Assembly (NCBI RefSeq): GCF_014200435.1 | Contig: NZ_JACHBR010000001.1 | Coordinates: 1,302,001-1,366,000, forward strand | From: Sphaerisporangium krabiense | GTDB lineage: Bacteria; Actinomycetota; Actinomycetes; Streptosporangiales; Streptosporangiaceae | Direction: 5' to 3' | Length of the DNA: 64,000 nucleotides | Part shown: positions 8,907 to 17,363 of the stretch, in pieces | Layout: every line of letters begins with the position of its first letter | Numbering within the stretch: the first letter of the stretch is position 1 | Program-made: the position numbers and the translations under genes | Notes under the pieces: generated by a model | Databases searched by the model: none | Told to the model about the DNA's origin: nothing | What the model saw: the letters and a program-made list of their open reading frames with translations, nothing else

Positions 8907-8921
8907 CGTAGAAATGCTACG
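8907..8921. promoter_or_regulatory. Putative LysR operator
   Basis: CGTAG-AAATG-CTACG is a perfect interrupted palindrome immediately upstream of the LysR start codon and 120 bp upstream of the divergent aldo/keto reductase. Its dyad symmetry and location fit a LysR-type binding site for autoregulation. Confidence 0.5.
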
Positions 8922-9040
8922 TGTTCGACTCCATGAAGACTCGCTTGTCCTTACGGATCGGCCCCCGCAGAGTTGTCCCGTCACCCCCCGCCTACTCTGT
9001 GACCGGCCCACGGCCCCACCGACGCATCCCGAGGAGAACC

Positions 9041-9901
9041 GTGCTCACTTCCGACGCCGCCGGCACCATCACCATCGGCGGCGACCTGCCCGTCAACCGG
9101 CTCGGGTTCGGCGCCATGCGGCTGCGCGGCGGCCCCACCTCGCAGGACCGGGCGACCTCGGCCGCGGTCGCCCGGCGGGCCGTCGAGCTGGGCGTCTCGT
9201 TCATCGACACCGCCGACTCCTACGACCTCGGCGACAACGAGGCGCTGCTCGCCGAGGCCCTGCACCCCTACCCCGACGGCCTGGTGATCGCCACCAAGGC
9301 CGGCCAGTGCCACCCCGGCGACGACTGGATCCCGCTCGGCCGCCCCGAGTACCTGCGCCAGCAGGCCGAGCTGAGCCTGCGGCGGCTGCGCGTCGAGCGC
9401 ATCGACCTCTTCCAGTTGCACCGCATCGACCCGACCGTGCCGCTCGCCGACCAGATCGGCGCGCTGCGCCGCCTCCAGGACGAGGGCAAGGTGCGTCACG
9501 TCGGGCTGTCGGAGGTGACGGTCGCCCAGATCACCGAGGCCGAGAAGATCACGCCGATCGTGAGCGTGCAGAACCGCTACAACCTGACCGACCGCGGCTC
9601 CGAGGCCGTCCTCGACCACTGCGAACGGGAGGGGATCGCCTTCATCCCGTGGCTTCCCGTCGCCCGCGCCCGCACCGGCGCCGCCGGCCCGGCCGACCCG
9701 ATCGGCACGGTCGCCGGCCGTCTGGGCGCCACGCGCACCCAGGTGGCGCTGGCCTGGCTGCTGCACCGCTCCCCCGTCATGCTGCCGATCCCGGGTACGT
9801 CGTCCCGCGCCCACCTGGAAGAGAACATGGCCGCCGCCTCGCTCCGTCTCACCCCGGACGACGTCGCCGACCTCGACGCTCTGGGACCGTCCGCCCCGTG
9901 A
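9041..9901 (+). CDS. Aldo/keto reductase family oxidoreductase
   Basis: This is an NADPH-dependent carbonyl reductase with a TIM-barrel fold. The catalytic tetrad is readable: Asp and Tyr in FIDTADSYDLGDN, Lys in VIATKAGQ and His in FQLHRIDP. The C-terminal LPIPGTSSRAHLEEN is the NADP-binding signature. I chose the GTG at 9041 because GAGGAG (9031-9036) sits just upstream. The longer ATG at 8921 would add 40 poorly conserved residues and run through the LysR operator. The product is 286 residues. Control by the divergent LysR protein is likely. The natural substrate is unknown. Confidence 0.88.
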   Translation: MLTSDAAGTITIGGDLPVNRLGFGAMRLRGGPTSQDRATSAAVARRAVELGVSFIDTADSYDLGDNEALLAEALHPYPDGLVIATKAGQCHPGDDWIPLGRPEYLRQQAELSLRRLRVERIDLFQLHRIDPTVPLADQIGALRRLQDEGKVRHVGLSEVTVAQITEAEKITPIVSVQNRYNLTDRGSEAVLDHCEREGIAFIPWLPVARARTGAAGPADPIGTVAGRLGATRTQVALAWLLHRSPVMLPIPGTSSRAHLEENMAAASLRLTPDDVADLDALGPSAP

Positions 9902-10050
9902 CCCGGCACCGTTCCCGCGCACGGCACGGCTCGAGCAGAACGCCAGGAAAGGGGAGATCCATCTGGAGACGGCCGTGCTAGCGTGATGGTGCACGTATGG
10001 CTTATTGATGATGGTTCGTAGCCATCAGCGAGAAGTTCAGGCGGGACCCC

Positions 10051-10530
10051 TTGAAGATCACTCGCTGGGGCGCGAGCGGCGTGACGCTGACCGCCGTGGC
10101 CGCCCTCACCCTCGTGTCCTCCACCCCCGCGCAGGCCCTTCCCCAGGGTTCGTGCGGCGCCTCCTACCGCAAGGTGGCCACGTACCCCATCTCGCATGGG
10201 GCGAAGGACGGGAAGGCGTACGGCACGGTCACGCTGTACCAGAGCCCCACCGCGCACCGGAAGTGCGCCATCGCCCGGGTGGCGGCCTCCTACATCGGCA
10301 AGACCTCCTACATGTACGTCTCGCTCCTCGTGGACAAGAACCGCAACAAGAAGTACGACGGCCCCGACCTCGGCGTCGCCGACGGCAGCCCGAAGTACAA
10401 GTGGTTCGCGGGCCCGGTCTTCGCCCCCGCCGACCGCCTCTGCGTCCAGGTCACCGGCACCCTCAGGATCGGCTCCCAGCCCGCCGTCCAGGGCGGCACC
10501 CCGGACGGCGGGTGGAAGCACTGCGGCTAG
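10051..10530 (+). CDS. Small secreted protein of unknown function
   Basis: This 159-residue protein has a Sec signal peptide (MKITRWGAS, then hydrophobic VTLTAVAALTLV, with probable cleavage after AQA). The mature part is Tyr- and Lys-rich with three cysteines. It ends DGGWKHCG. The only start in this frame after the upstream stop is TTG at 10051, preceded by a weak GCGGGA site. I do not recognise a family. It resembles the many small exported actinomycete proteins of unknown role. It stands alone between the aldo/keto reductase and the DksA-like gene. Confidence 0.7.
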   Translation: MKITRWGASGVTLTAVAALTLVSSTPAQALPQGSCGASYRKVATYPISHGAKDGKAYGTVTLYQSPTAHRKCAIARVAASYIGKTSYMYVSLLVDKNRNKKYDGPDLGVADGSPKYKWFAGPVFAPADRLCVQVTGTLRIGSQPAVQGGTPDGGWKHCG

Positions 10531-10559
10531 CCCACCACGGCGGGGCGTAGCCTGGTGGC

Positions 10560-10940
10560 GTGATGGCCGAGCGGTCGTCCCGGGGCTTCTCCGCCGCGGA
10601 GGAGACGGTGCTACGCGATCTCCTCACCGCGGAGCGCGTGAGCACGGTGACGCGGATCGAGGTGCTGACGCGCGCCTGGGACGACATCGTCACGTCCGCC
10701 GCGCTCGTGGCCACCGACGACGAACACGACCCCGAGGGCGCCACCATCGCCTTCGAACGCGCCCACGTCCAGTCCCTCCTCGACCAGGCCAGAACCCATC
10801 TGGACGCTCTGGACCACGCTCTGGAACGCCTCCGACAGAACGCCTACGGCGTCTGCGAACGCTGCGGCGACCCCATCCCCCTTCTACGCCTCCAGGCCCG
10901 CCCAACGGCCACGACCTGCGTCCGCTGCGCCGGCCGCTGA
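10560..10940 (+). CDS. TraR/DksA C4-type zinc-finger protein
   Basis: The 126-residue protein has a long helical hairpin followed by a C4 zinc finger, CERCGDPIP then CVRCAGR near the C-terminus. This is the DksA/TraR pattern of proteins that enter the RNA polymerase secondary channel. The coiled coil is long and acidic (DDEHDPEG). The start could be the GTG at 10560 or the ATG at 10563; TAGCCT just upstream suggests leaderless expression. It converges on the secreted repeat-protein gene, with 31 nt between them. Confidence 0.83.
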   Translation: MMAERSSRGFSAAEETVLRDLLTAERVSTVTRIEVLTRAWDDIVTSAALVATDDEHDPEGATIAFERAHVQSLLDQARTHLDALDHALERLRQNAYGVCERCGDPIPLLRLQARPTATTCVRCAGR

Positions 10941-10950
10941 GGCCCGAGAG

Positions 10951-10966
10951 CCCTCCAGGTCGAGGG
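10951..10966. terminator. Weak hairpin between convergent genes
   Basis: CCCTC-CAGGTC-GAGGG forms a short hairpin in the 31-bp gap between two converging genes. It has no T-tract. It may act as a bidirectional terminator. Confidence 0.3.
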
Positions 10967-10971
10967 TCGGA

Positions 10972-11681
10972 TCAGCGGGCGATGCCCTGGCTGTCCTTGT
11001 GGTCGCCGTCCCAGTCGCCGACGACGGGCAGATCGCCGGCGTCGCCGTAGGCGACCAACCGGGTGGTCTCGGTGCCGGAGGTCACCGGGCTGGTGCGCAT
11101 GTAGAACACGTTGCCCATCCGGACACCCACGTTGTCCTTGCCGTCACCGTCCCAGTCCCCCACCAACGGCACCGCGTTGGGATCGCCGTAGGCGAAGAAG
11201 AACTGCGCCTGGCCACTGCCCGGGTTGTTGCTGATGTAGAAACGACCCGACGCCGGGTCATAAGCGCTCACGGTGTCCTTGCCGTCGCCGTCCCAGTCCC
11301 CCGCCAGCGGACGCATCGGCGCGTCACCGTAAGCCACCATCTGCGTGGTCTCGGTGGCCGAGGTCACCGCACTGGTCCGCATGTAGAACACGTTGCCCAT
11401 CCGGACACCCACGTTGTCCTTGCCGTCGCCGTCCCAGTCCCCCACGAACGGCACCGCGTTGGGATCGCCGTACGGGAAGACGTACTGCGCCTGACCACCG
11501 GTCGGGTCGTTGCTGATGTAGAAACGCCCCGACGTCGGGTCATAAGTGCTCACGGTGTCCTTACCGTCACCGTCCCAGTCCCCCTTGATCGGCACCATCG
11601 GACTGTTGCCGTACTGGAACACCGCCCGGGTCGCGGCCGTCGAACCCTGATCATCGGACAGATAGAAATCCAGCACCCCAA
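10972..11681 (-). repeat. Long duplicated segment, copy 1 (repeat-domain 3' half)
   Basis: About 706 bp align with copy 2 at a constant offset of 1567 bp. I read differences at 11263, 11332 and 11650, all synonymous, and then loss of homology starting at 11677. Identity is therefore above 99 percent. Confidence 0.92.
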
Positions 11682-12360
11682 GATCGGCGGAGCCGCTCCA
11701 CAGGGCGTCGACGAGCAGTTGGGCGTCGTGGACCTCGCGGCCGTAGGCGTCGGGGACCGCCGAGACCTGCACCTTCTGGCAGATGGCGCCGATGTCCCCG
11801 CTCATCCATGAGTTGTTGGGGAACTTGCGCAGCATGGCGTTGACGAACGCGTTGGTGGCGTACACCGGATCGACCAGCTGGGCCGGGGTGCCCCATCCCT
11901 GGGAGGGGCGCTGCTGGAACAGTCCCAGGCTGTCGTGGTCGGTGGCGACCGTGTAGTTGTGCAGGGTGCTCTCGGTGATCGCCGTGGTGACGGCGATCAC
12001 CGCCGCTCGCTTGTCCAGCCCGCGGCCCTTGACGGTGCGGGTGATGGCCCGGGCGCACGACACGTTGTAGGCGTTCACGCTCCGTCCCAGGCGCGCGCCG
12101 TTCATGTTCGGCCGCACGGCGTTGGCGACCGCGCCGTCGGCCGCGGTCTCCCCGCCCGCGACGCACGCCGCGTAAGCCAGCGTGGCCGCGAGCTCCGCGG
12201 GTACCGGAAGGCCGGCCGGGCCGGGAATCGGCGGCGTGGGCCCGGACGCGGCGGCCTGGGCCGTGGTCGCCCCGGCGGCGGAGGCGAGGAGCCCGCCGAC
12301 GAGAGCGGTGAGCGCGATGAGGGGCCGGACGGAACGGGGGCGCCGTGCAGGGGCGTTCAT
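10972..12360 (-). CDS. Secreted lysozyme-like protein with C-terminal five-unit DWDGDGKD repeat
   Basis: A Sec signal peptide (cleavage near TAQAAA) is followed at about residues 55-215 by a lysozyme/transglycosylase-like module common in actinobacteria. E130 in TAITESTLHN is the probable catalytic acid, and SLGLFQQRPSQGWG completes the goose-lysozyme-like pattern. Residues about 230-462 hold five repeats with GDWDGDGKD cores, the Asp-rich Ca2+-binding loops of VCBS/FG-GAP propellers; the last is degenerate (DWDGDHKD). The protein likely cleaves peptidoglycan outside the cell, with the repeats as an adhesion or wall-binding module. The repeat half is identical in protein sequence to that of the next upstream gene. 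AGGAGA precedes the ATG. Confidence 0.83.
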   Translation of the reverse strand: MNAPARRPRSVRPLIALTALVGGLLASAAGATTAQAAASGPTPPIPGPAGLPVPAELAATLAYAACVAGGETAADGAVANAVRPNMNGARLGRSVNAYNVSCARAITRTVKGRGLDKRAAVIAVTTAITESTLHNYTVATDHDSLGLFQQRPSQGWGTPAQLVDPVYATNAFVNAMLRKFPNNSWMSGDIGAICQKVQVSAVPDAYGREVHDAQLLVDALWSGSADLGVLDFYLSDDQGSTAATRAVFQYGNSPMVPIKGDWDGDGKDTVSTYDPTSGRFYISNDPTGGQAQYVFPYGDPNAVPFVGDWDGDGKDNVGVRMGNVFYMRTSAVTSATETTQMVAYGDAPMRPLAGDWDGDGKDTVSAYDPASGRFYISNNPGSGQAQFFFAYGDPNAVPLVGDWDGDGKDNVGVRMGNVFYMRTSPVTSGTETTRLVAYGDAGDLPVVGDWDGDHKDSQGIAR

Positions 12361-12383
12361 GGTCTTCTCCTGGAGGGTAGTGA

Positions 12384-12414
12384 CGCCCTGTCTCCGGCTG
12401 CCGGAGACAGGGCG
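12384..12414. terminator. Strong 14-bp stem hairpin between the two repeat-protein genes
   Basis: A perfect 14-bp inverted repeat (left arm 12384-12397, CGCCCTGTCTCCGG) with a 3-nt CTG loop lies 125 nt beyond the stop of the upstream CHAP gene and 24 nt before the start codon of the lysozyme-like gene, both leftward. It is best read as a U-tail-less actinomycete terminator, or as a 5'-leader hairpin of the downstream gene. Confidence 0.6.
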
Positions 12415-12538
12415 AGAGAGTGAGGAAAGGTGAAATGGGGAGGGCGGCCGGATTCCGCCCGGTCACGGTCGTGCTCGGATGTCTTCTCCGGCCGGGAGCC
12501 GGCTCGGAGAGCCTTGGCGGCCGCGGGTCACGGGGATG

Positions 12539-13248
12539 TCAGCGGGCGATGCCCTGGCTGTCCTTGTGGTCGCCGTCCCAGTCGCCGACGACGGGCAGAT
12601 CGCCGGCGTCGCCGTAGGCGACCAACCGGGTGGTCTCGGTGCCGGAGGTCACCGGGCTGGTGCGCATGTAGAACACGTTGCCCATCCGGACACCCACGTT
12701 GTCCTTGCCGTCACCGTCCCAGTCCCCCACCAACGGCACCGCGTTGGGATCGCCGTAGGCGAAGAAGAACTGCGCCTGGCCACTGCCCGGGTTGTTGCTG
12801 ATGTAGAAACGACCCGACGCCGGGTCATAGGCGCTCACGGTGTCCTTGCCGTCGCCGTCCCAGTCCCCCGCCAGCGGACGCATCGGCGCGTCACCGTAGG
12901 CCACCATCTGCGTGGTCTCGGTGGCCGAGGTCACCGCACTGGTCCGCATGTAGAACACGTTGCCCATCCGGACACCCACGTTGTCCTTGCCGTCGCCGTC
13001 CCAGTCCCCCACGAACGGCACCGCGTTGGGATCGCCGTACGGGAAGACGTACTGCGCCTGACCACCGGTCGGGTCGTTGCTGATGTAGAAACGCCCCGAC
13101 GTCGGGTCATAAGTGCTCACGGTGTCCTTACCGTCACCGTCCCAGTCCCCCTTGATCGGCACCATCGGACTGTTGCCGTACTGGAACACCGCCCGGGTCG
13201 CGGCCGTCGAACCCTGGTCATCGGACAGATAGAAATCCAGCACTCCGG
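12539..13248 (-). repeat. Long duplicated segment, copy 2
   Basis: This is the counterpart of 10972-11681. The encoded repeat domain is identical at the protein level. Divergence begins abruptly at the domain border around 13244. Confidence 0.92.
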
Positions 13249-13918
13249 GATCCGAACCACCCGCGCCCACGGGGGCGGAATAGCCGACGATGTCGACGTC
13301 GCCGCGGGAGTAACTGTTCTCCTTGATGCGATTGCCGCTGTTGCCTTCGATGGTGTACACCGTGCTGCCGGTCGCCGACTTGACGATGCCGACGTGGTCG
13401 ATGGTGCCGTCCTGCTGCCAGTCGAAGACGAGGGCGTCGCCCGGCTGCGGCGTGTAGCCGCTGGCGCGGGTGTGCCAGGTGCCGTACTTGGTGCCGTAGT
13501 CCTTGAAGGAGCTGGCCCAGCCGGTGAGCACGCCTCCGCTGGTCTCGGCCACATCGGCGTACGGCACGCCGGCGTTCTTCCACACGTACTTGGAGAAGTC
13601 GGCGCACCAGTCGCTGGTACGCCATTGCACACCGTCCGTGGACGGGCACCCCGACGAGGGCTTCCAGTTCCGGAAGTAGCCGGTGTAGTAGTTGCACCCG
13701 CTTCCGTCCGGCTGCTCGTGGTTGCGCGACGCGTTGCCGAGCTGGCTCTGCGCGACCGAGACGATGGCGCCGCGCGACACGGCGGCGGCGGCCGGCGTCG
13801 TGGTGACGGCGATCGATCCCGTGGTCAGGACGGCCGCGGCGCTCAACCCGGCGCCGAGGCGACCGGCGAACCTCGGGCCGCTCCTGTGTGCTCCTGTCCG
13901 GGCGTCTTTCCCGCTCAT
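12539..13918 (-). CDS. Secreted CHAP-domain peptidoglycan hydrolase with five-unit DWDGDGKD repeat
   Basis: After a long signal peptide (cleavage near PAAAAVS) comes a CHAP amidase/endopeptidase domain with nucleophile Cys in SDWCADFSKYVW and His in IDHVGIVKS. A DGSGCNYYTG cysteine-containing segment precedes it. CHAP enzymes cut peptide cross-links or the Mur-NAc-Ala bond. The C-terminal 235 residues are the same five Asp-rich repeats as in the downstream secreted protein. I use the ATG at 13918, which follows GGAGGAAGG; a longer frame to 14086 would put the signal peptide far from the start. The gene is divergent from the AfsR-like regulator gene. Confidence 0.86.
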   Translation of the reverse strand: MSGKDARTGAHRSGPRFAGRLGAGLSAAAVLTTGSIAVTTTPAAAAVSRGAIVSVAQSQLGNASRNHEQPDGSGCNYYTGYFRNWKPSSGCPSTDGVQWRTSDWCADFSKYVWKNAGVPYADVAETSGGVLTGWASSFKDYGTKYGTWHTRASGYTPQPGDALVFDWQQDGTIDHVGIVKSATGSTVYTIEGNSGNRIKENSYSRGDVDIVGYSAPVGAGGSDPGVLDFYLSDDQGSTAATRAVFQYGNSPMVPIKGDWDGDGKDTVSTYDPTSGRFYISNDPTGGQAQYVFPYGDPNAVPFVGDWDGDGKDNVGVRMGNVFYMRTSAVTSATETTQMVAYGDAPMRPLAGDWDGDGKDTVSAYDPASGRFYISNNPGSGQAQFFFAYGDPNAVPLVGDWDGDGKDNVGVRMGNVFYMRTSPVTSGTETTRLVAYGDAGDLPVVGDWDGDHKDSQGIAR

Positions 13919-13974
13919 GGGCTTTCCTTCCTCCGTGGGCCGCTGTCGACCTCTGCGAGAAAGGCTGCTGTCAG

Positions 13975-14017
13975 GCACTCCAACTTTCCTGGAATAGCAC
14001 TCCAGCGTCATCTGGAG
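13975..14017. promoter_or_regulatory. Direct repeats and inverted repeat upstream of the AfsR-like gene
   Basis: GCACTCCAAC (13975-13984) and GCACTCCAGC (13997-14006) are direct repeats spaced by 22 bp, two helical turns, which is the geometry SARP regulators recognise. CTCCAG (14000-14005) and CTGGAG (14012-14017) form an overlapping inverted repeat. The elements sit between the divergent CHAP and regulator genes. Confidence 0.42.
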
Positions 14018-14100
14018 AACCCGGGACGGCGGTTGCGGCTGACCCGCTGGAGCGGGAATCGGAGTATCCCTATGGGTTCCGTTCAAGAAGCCTGGGTGTT

Positions 14101-17100
14101 ATGACTGTCTTACTTGTCACGTCGGCCCCCACAGGGGGATTGTTGGAGTTCCGTCTGCTCGGGCCGGTTGAGGCATGGCACGACGAGCGCTGCCTTCCGC
14201 TGGGGGGTCCGAAACCCCGCGCGCTCCTGGCCGCCCTCCTGCTGAACGCCGGTAAGGTGGTCTCCAGCGATCGCCTGGTGGACGTCCTCTGGGGGCAGGA
14301 ACCGCCGGGAAGCGCCCACGCCCTGATCCAGACCTACGTGTACGGGCTGCGCCGCGCACTCGCCGCGATCGGCGAGGGGGCGGTGATCGAGACCCGGCCG
14401 CCCGGTTACGTGGCCCGTCCCGGCCCTGGGCGATTAGACGTGGAGACCTTCGAGCGGCTGGTCGCGGACGGCCGGCGGCATGCCGCCGCGAGCCGTCACG
14501 ATTCCGCCGCCAAGGAACTGCGGGCGGCCCTGGAGTTGTGGAAAGGAACCGCCCTCGGCGGGATAGGCCTCGCGCTGCGCGCCGAAGCGCAGCGCCTCGA
14601 GGAGACACGGTTGTCCGTCCTCGAGGAGCGAGTCGACGCCGAGCTCGCGCTGGGCAGGGAAGCGGAGCTGGTCGGCGAGCTCGCCGAGCTGGTGAGGAGC
14701 CACCCCACGCGCGAGCGCCTCCGCGCCCAGCTCATGAAGGCCATGTACCGGCTGGGCCGTCAGGTGGACGCGATGAGCGTCTACCATGAGGGCCGTCAGA
14801 CGCTGGCGGACGAGTTGGGCGTCGACCCCGGCGCGGAGCTCCGGCAGTTGTACGAGGCGATGCTGCGAGCGGACTCGTCGCTGTTGCCGTCCACGGCGCA
14901 CCAGATCGCCGAGTACGCCGGCCTCGCCCAGCCCACGCCCGTGGAGGAACCCGTACGCCGGACCGGGCCGGACATCGTTCCCAGCCATCTCCCGCGCGGC
15001 ATAGCCGACTTCACCGGGCGGGACAAGCAGCTCGGCGAGCTCACCACCCTGCTCACCACGCGCGGCGACAGCATGACGGTGTGCGTCATCTCCGGCAAGG
15101 GCGGAGTGGGCAAGTCCGCGCTCGCCGTGAAGGCGGCGCACCAGGTGGCCGAGGCGTTCCCCGACGGCCAGTTGTACGCCGACCTGCGGGGCGTCACCGA
15201 CTCGCCCGCGCCGCCGCTGGAAGTGCTGGGACGGTTTCTGCGCGCCCTCGGCGTCCAGCCGGCCGCGATCCCCGACATGCTCCAGGAACGGGTCGACATC
15301 TATCGGAGCGTCCTCGCGGGACGCCGGCTGCTCGTCGTCCTCGACGACGCGGGCACCGAGCAGCAGGTCCGCCCGGTGCTGCCGGGCAGCCACACGTGCG
15401 CGGTGTTGATCACGGCGCGCCGGAGGCTGGTGGGCCTGGACGGGATGAGCCTGAGCGACCTCGGGGTGCTCGACACCGAGACGGCCATCGACCTGCTGGC
15501 CCGCATCGCGGGACGCCAGCGCGTCTACACCGAGCACGACGCCGCCGAGCGCATCGTCCATCTCTGCGGCCACCTGCCCCTGGCGCTTCGCACGGCGGGC
15601 GCGCGGCTGGCCGCCCGCCCGCACTGGTCGCTCTCGACGCTGGCCACACGGCTCGCCGACGAGCGCCGCCGGCTCGACGAGCTCACCGCCGGTGACCTGG
15701 AGGTGCGGGCGAGCGTAGGGCTCAGCTACCGAGGGCTCGACGACATGGCGAAGAGGGCGTTCCGCCGGCTCGGCCTGCTCGGGGTCCCCGACTTCGCGTC
15801 ATGGGTGGTGGGGGCTCTCCTGGACGAGGCGGAGGAGACCGGCGAGGAGGTCATCGAGCGGTTGATGGACGCCCAGCTCCTCGACCACGTCGCCGTCGAC
15901 GCCACAGGCCAGAGCCGGTACCGGCTGCACGACCTGCTGCGCGTGTACGCGGCCGAGCGTGCCGAGGCGGAGGAATCGGCCGAGGAGCGCGCGGCGGCGA
16001 TGACCCGGGCGCTGGGCGGGTGGCTGTGGCTGATCACGCACGCCGCCGCCGCGAGCCCTTCGGGCGCGCCTCCCTTACGCCGCGACTACGCCACGGCCCG
16101 GCCCGTCGGCCGCGAGGTGTCGGAGCGGGTGGCCGACGACATGACGGCCTGGTTCGACGCGGAGGCCCCGGCGCTCGTCGTGGCCGTGGAGCGGGCCGCC
16201 GCGATGGGTCTCCACGAGGTGACGTGCGAGGTGGCGGCCGCGCTGTGCCCCTCGTCCTTCTCCGTGGACACGCGGTTCGAGGAGTGGCGGCGCACCCACG
16301 AATCGGCTCTGGAGGCCGCCAGGCGGGCGGGCGACCTCCTGGGTGAGGCGACCTTGCTGGTGGGGCTGGGGCAGCTGCGCCACCGGCAGGACCGCTACCC
16401 GGAGGCGCAGGCGTACTTCCGCCAGGCGCTTCCGCTCCTGCGCGAGGGCGGGGACACCCACGGGGAGACGGTCGCCATCGCGGGAATCGGCGCCGCCTGC
16501 CGGGAACAGGGAGACTTCGCGCAGGCACTGGTCCACCTCCGGCACGCGGGCGCCGCCTTCGAATCGCTCGGCGACGACGCCGGCATCGGCTACGTCAACC
16601 GGATCGCCGGGTCGGTGATGCTGGAAATGGGCGACTTCGAGGCCGCGTCGTCTCTGCTGCACGCGGCGTTGTCCGCTTTCCAGCGGCTGGGCAGCAAGCG
16701 GGGCGAAGGACTCACGTTGCGGTCGATCGCCCTGGTCCACCGGGGCCTGGGCGACCTGGAGCAGGCGGAGAGGCTGTGCGTGCGCGCGGTCGCCCTGCTG
16801 CGCGCGGCCGGTGACCCGCTCATGGAGGCATACGCGGTGCAGGCCCTGTGCAAGGTCCGGATCCGGCTCGGGGACGATGCCCCGGTCCTGCCCTGCCTCG
16901 TGGACGCCTTGAGCGTGTGCGAGCGGCACGGCGACCGGTTCGGGGTGGCGCTCGTCCAGCGCACCATCGGGGAACTGCACCTGGCCCGCGGGCGGCACGA
17001 CCTCGCCGAAGCCCATCTCCGCCGGTCCGTCGTGATGTGGGACGGGCTGGAGCTGCCGCTGTTCCGCGCCCGCACGATGCGTGACCTGGCGTCCGTTCGC

Positions 17101-17223
17101 GAAGCGGTCGGAGACGAGAAGACAGCCGGGTCTCTCCGGGCGGCCGCCCTCGACATCTTCGCCGCGTTCGGGACACGCGAGTACATCGAGCTCGGCGGTC
17201 ATCGGAACGGCCCGGCCGCGTGA
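14101..17223 (+). CDS. AfsR/SARP-family regulator with NB-ARC ATPase and TPR domains
   Basis: Residues about 14-105 form an OmpR-like winged helix (LEFRLLGPVEAW, then YVYGLRRAL). Residues about 110-255 form the BTAD domain ending in YHEGRQTLADELGVDPGAEL. Residues about 310-600 form an NB-ARC ATPase with Walker A GKGGVGKSA near residue 331 and Walker B LLVVLDDAG near 410. TPR repeats follow from about 730 to 1025. The total of 1040 residues is close to AfsR. The ATG at 14101 is the first start adjacent to the conserved domain, although its ribosome binding site is weak. It sits between CHAP and VanX-type genes, both preceded by SARP-like direct repeats, so it probably regulates wall-hydrolase genes. 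Confidence 0.9.
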   Translation: MTVLLVTSAPTGGLLEFRLLGPVEAWHDERCLPLGGPKPRALLAALLLNAGKVVSSDRLVDVLWGQEPPGSAHALIQTYVYGLRRALAAIGEGAVIETRPPGYVARPGPGRLDVETFERLVADGRRHAAASRHDSAAKELRAALELWKGTALGGIGLALRAEAQRLEETRLSVLEERVDAELALGREAELVGELAELVRSHPTRERLRAQLMKAMYRLGRQVDAMSVYHEGRQTLADELGVDPGAELRQLYEAMLRADSSLLPSTAHQIAEYAGLAQPTPVEEPVRRTGPDIVPSHLPRGIADFTGRDKQLGELTTLLTTRGDSMTVCVISGKGGVGKSALAVKAAHQVAEAFPDGQLYADLRGVTDSPAPPLEVLGRFLRALGVQPAAIPDMLQERVDIYRSVLAGRRLLVVLDDAGTEQQVRPVLPGSHTCAVLITARRRLVGLDGMSLSDLGVLDTETAIDLLARIAGRQRVYTEHDAAERIVHLCGHLPLALRTAGARLAARPHWSLSTLATRLADERRRLDELTAGDLEVRASVGLSYRGLDDMAKRAFRRLGLLGVPDFASWVVGALLDEAEETGEEVIERLMDAQLLDHVAVDATGQSRYRLHDLLRVYAAERAEAEESAEERAAAMTRALGGWLWLITHAAAASPSGAPPLRRDYATARPVGREVSERVADDMTAWFDAEAPALVVAVERAAAMGLHEVTCEVAAALCPSSFSVDTRFEEWRRTHESALEAARRAGDLLGEATLLVGLGQLRHRQDRYPEAQAYFRQALPLLREGGDTHGETVAIAGIGAACREQGDFAQALVHLRHAGAAFESLGDDAGIGYVNRIAGSVMLEMGDFEAASSLLHAALSAFQRLGSKRGEGLTLRSIALVHRGLGDLEQAERLCVRAVALLRAAGDPLMEAYAVQALCKVRIRLGDDAPVLPCLVDALSVCERHGDRFGVALVQRTIGELHLARGRHDLAEAHLRRSVVMWDGLELPLFRARTMRDLASVREAVGDEKTAGSLRAAALDIFAAFGTREYIELGGHRNGPAA

Positions 17224-17238
17224 ATCGCGGAGACCCGC

Positions 17239-17269
17239 TTGGCGCGTACTTGTAGGGAACTTATAGGGC
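17239..17269 (+). promoter_or_regulatory. Promoter of the VanX-like gene with tandem 11-bp repeats
   Basis: TTGGCG (17239-17244) and TATAGG (17262-17267) are 17 bp apart. Overlapping them are two tandem 11-bp units, ACTTGTAGGGA (17248-17258) and ACTTATAGGGC (17259-17269), identical at 9 of 11 positions. Direct repeats with an 11-bp period beside the -10 box are characteristic of SARP targets. Confidence 0.55.
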
Positions 17270-17363
17270 GTGGGCCGAACCTGAGGAGGCCTGTCCACCG
17301 TTACGGGCACGCCCGGTCGGCAGACTCCTCGCGGCGGCCCGTTTCCAGTCCCGGGAGAACAAC

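Noticed and set aside
10972-13248. The 700-bp duplication as a transposon or insertion sequence
   Set aside because: It lacks terminal inverted repeats and a transposase and lies wholly within coding sequence at a domain border.
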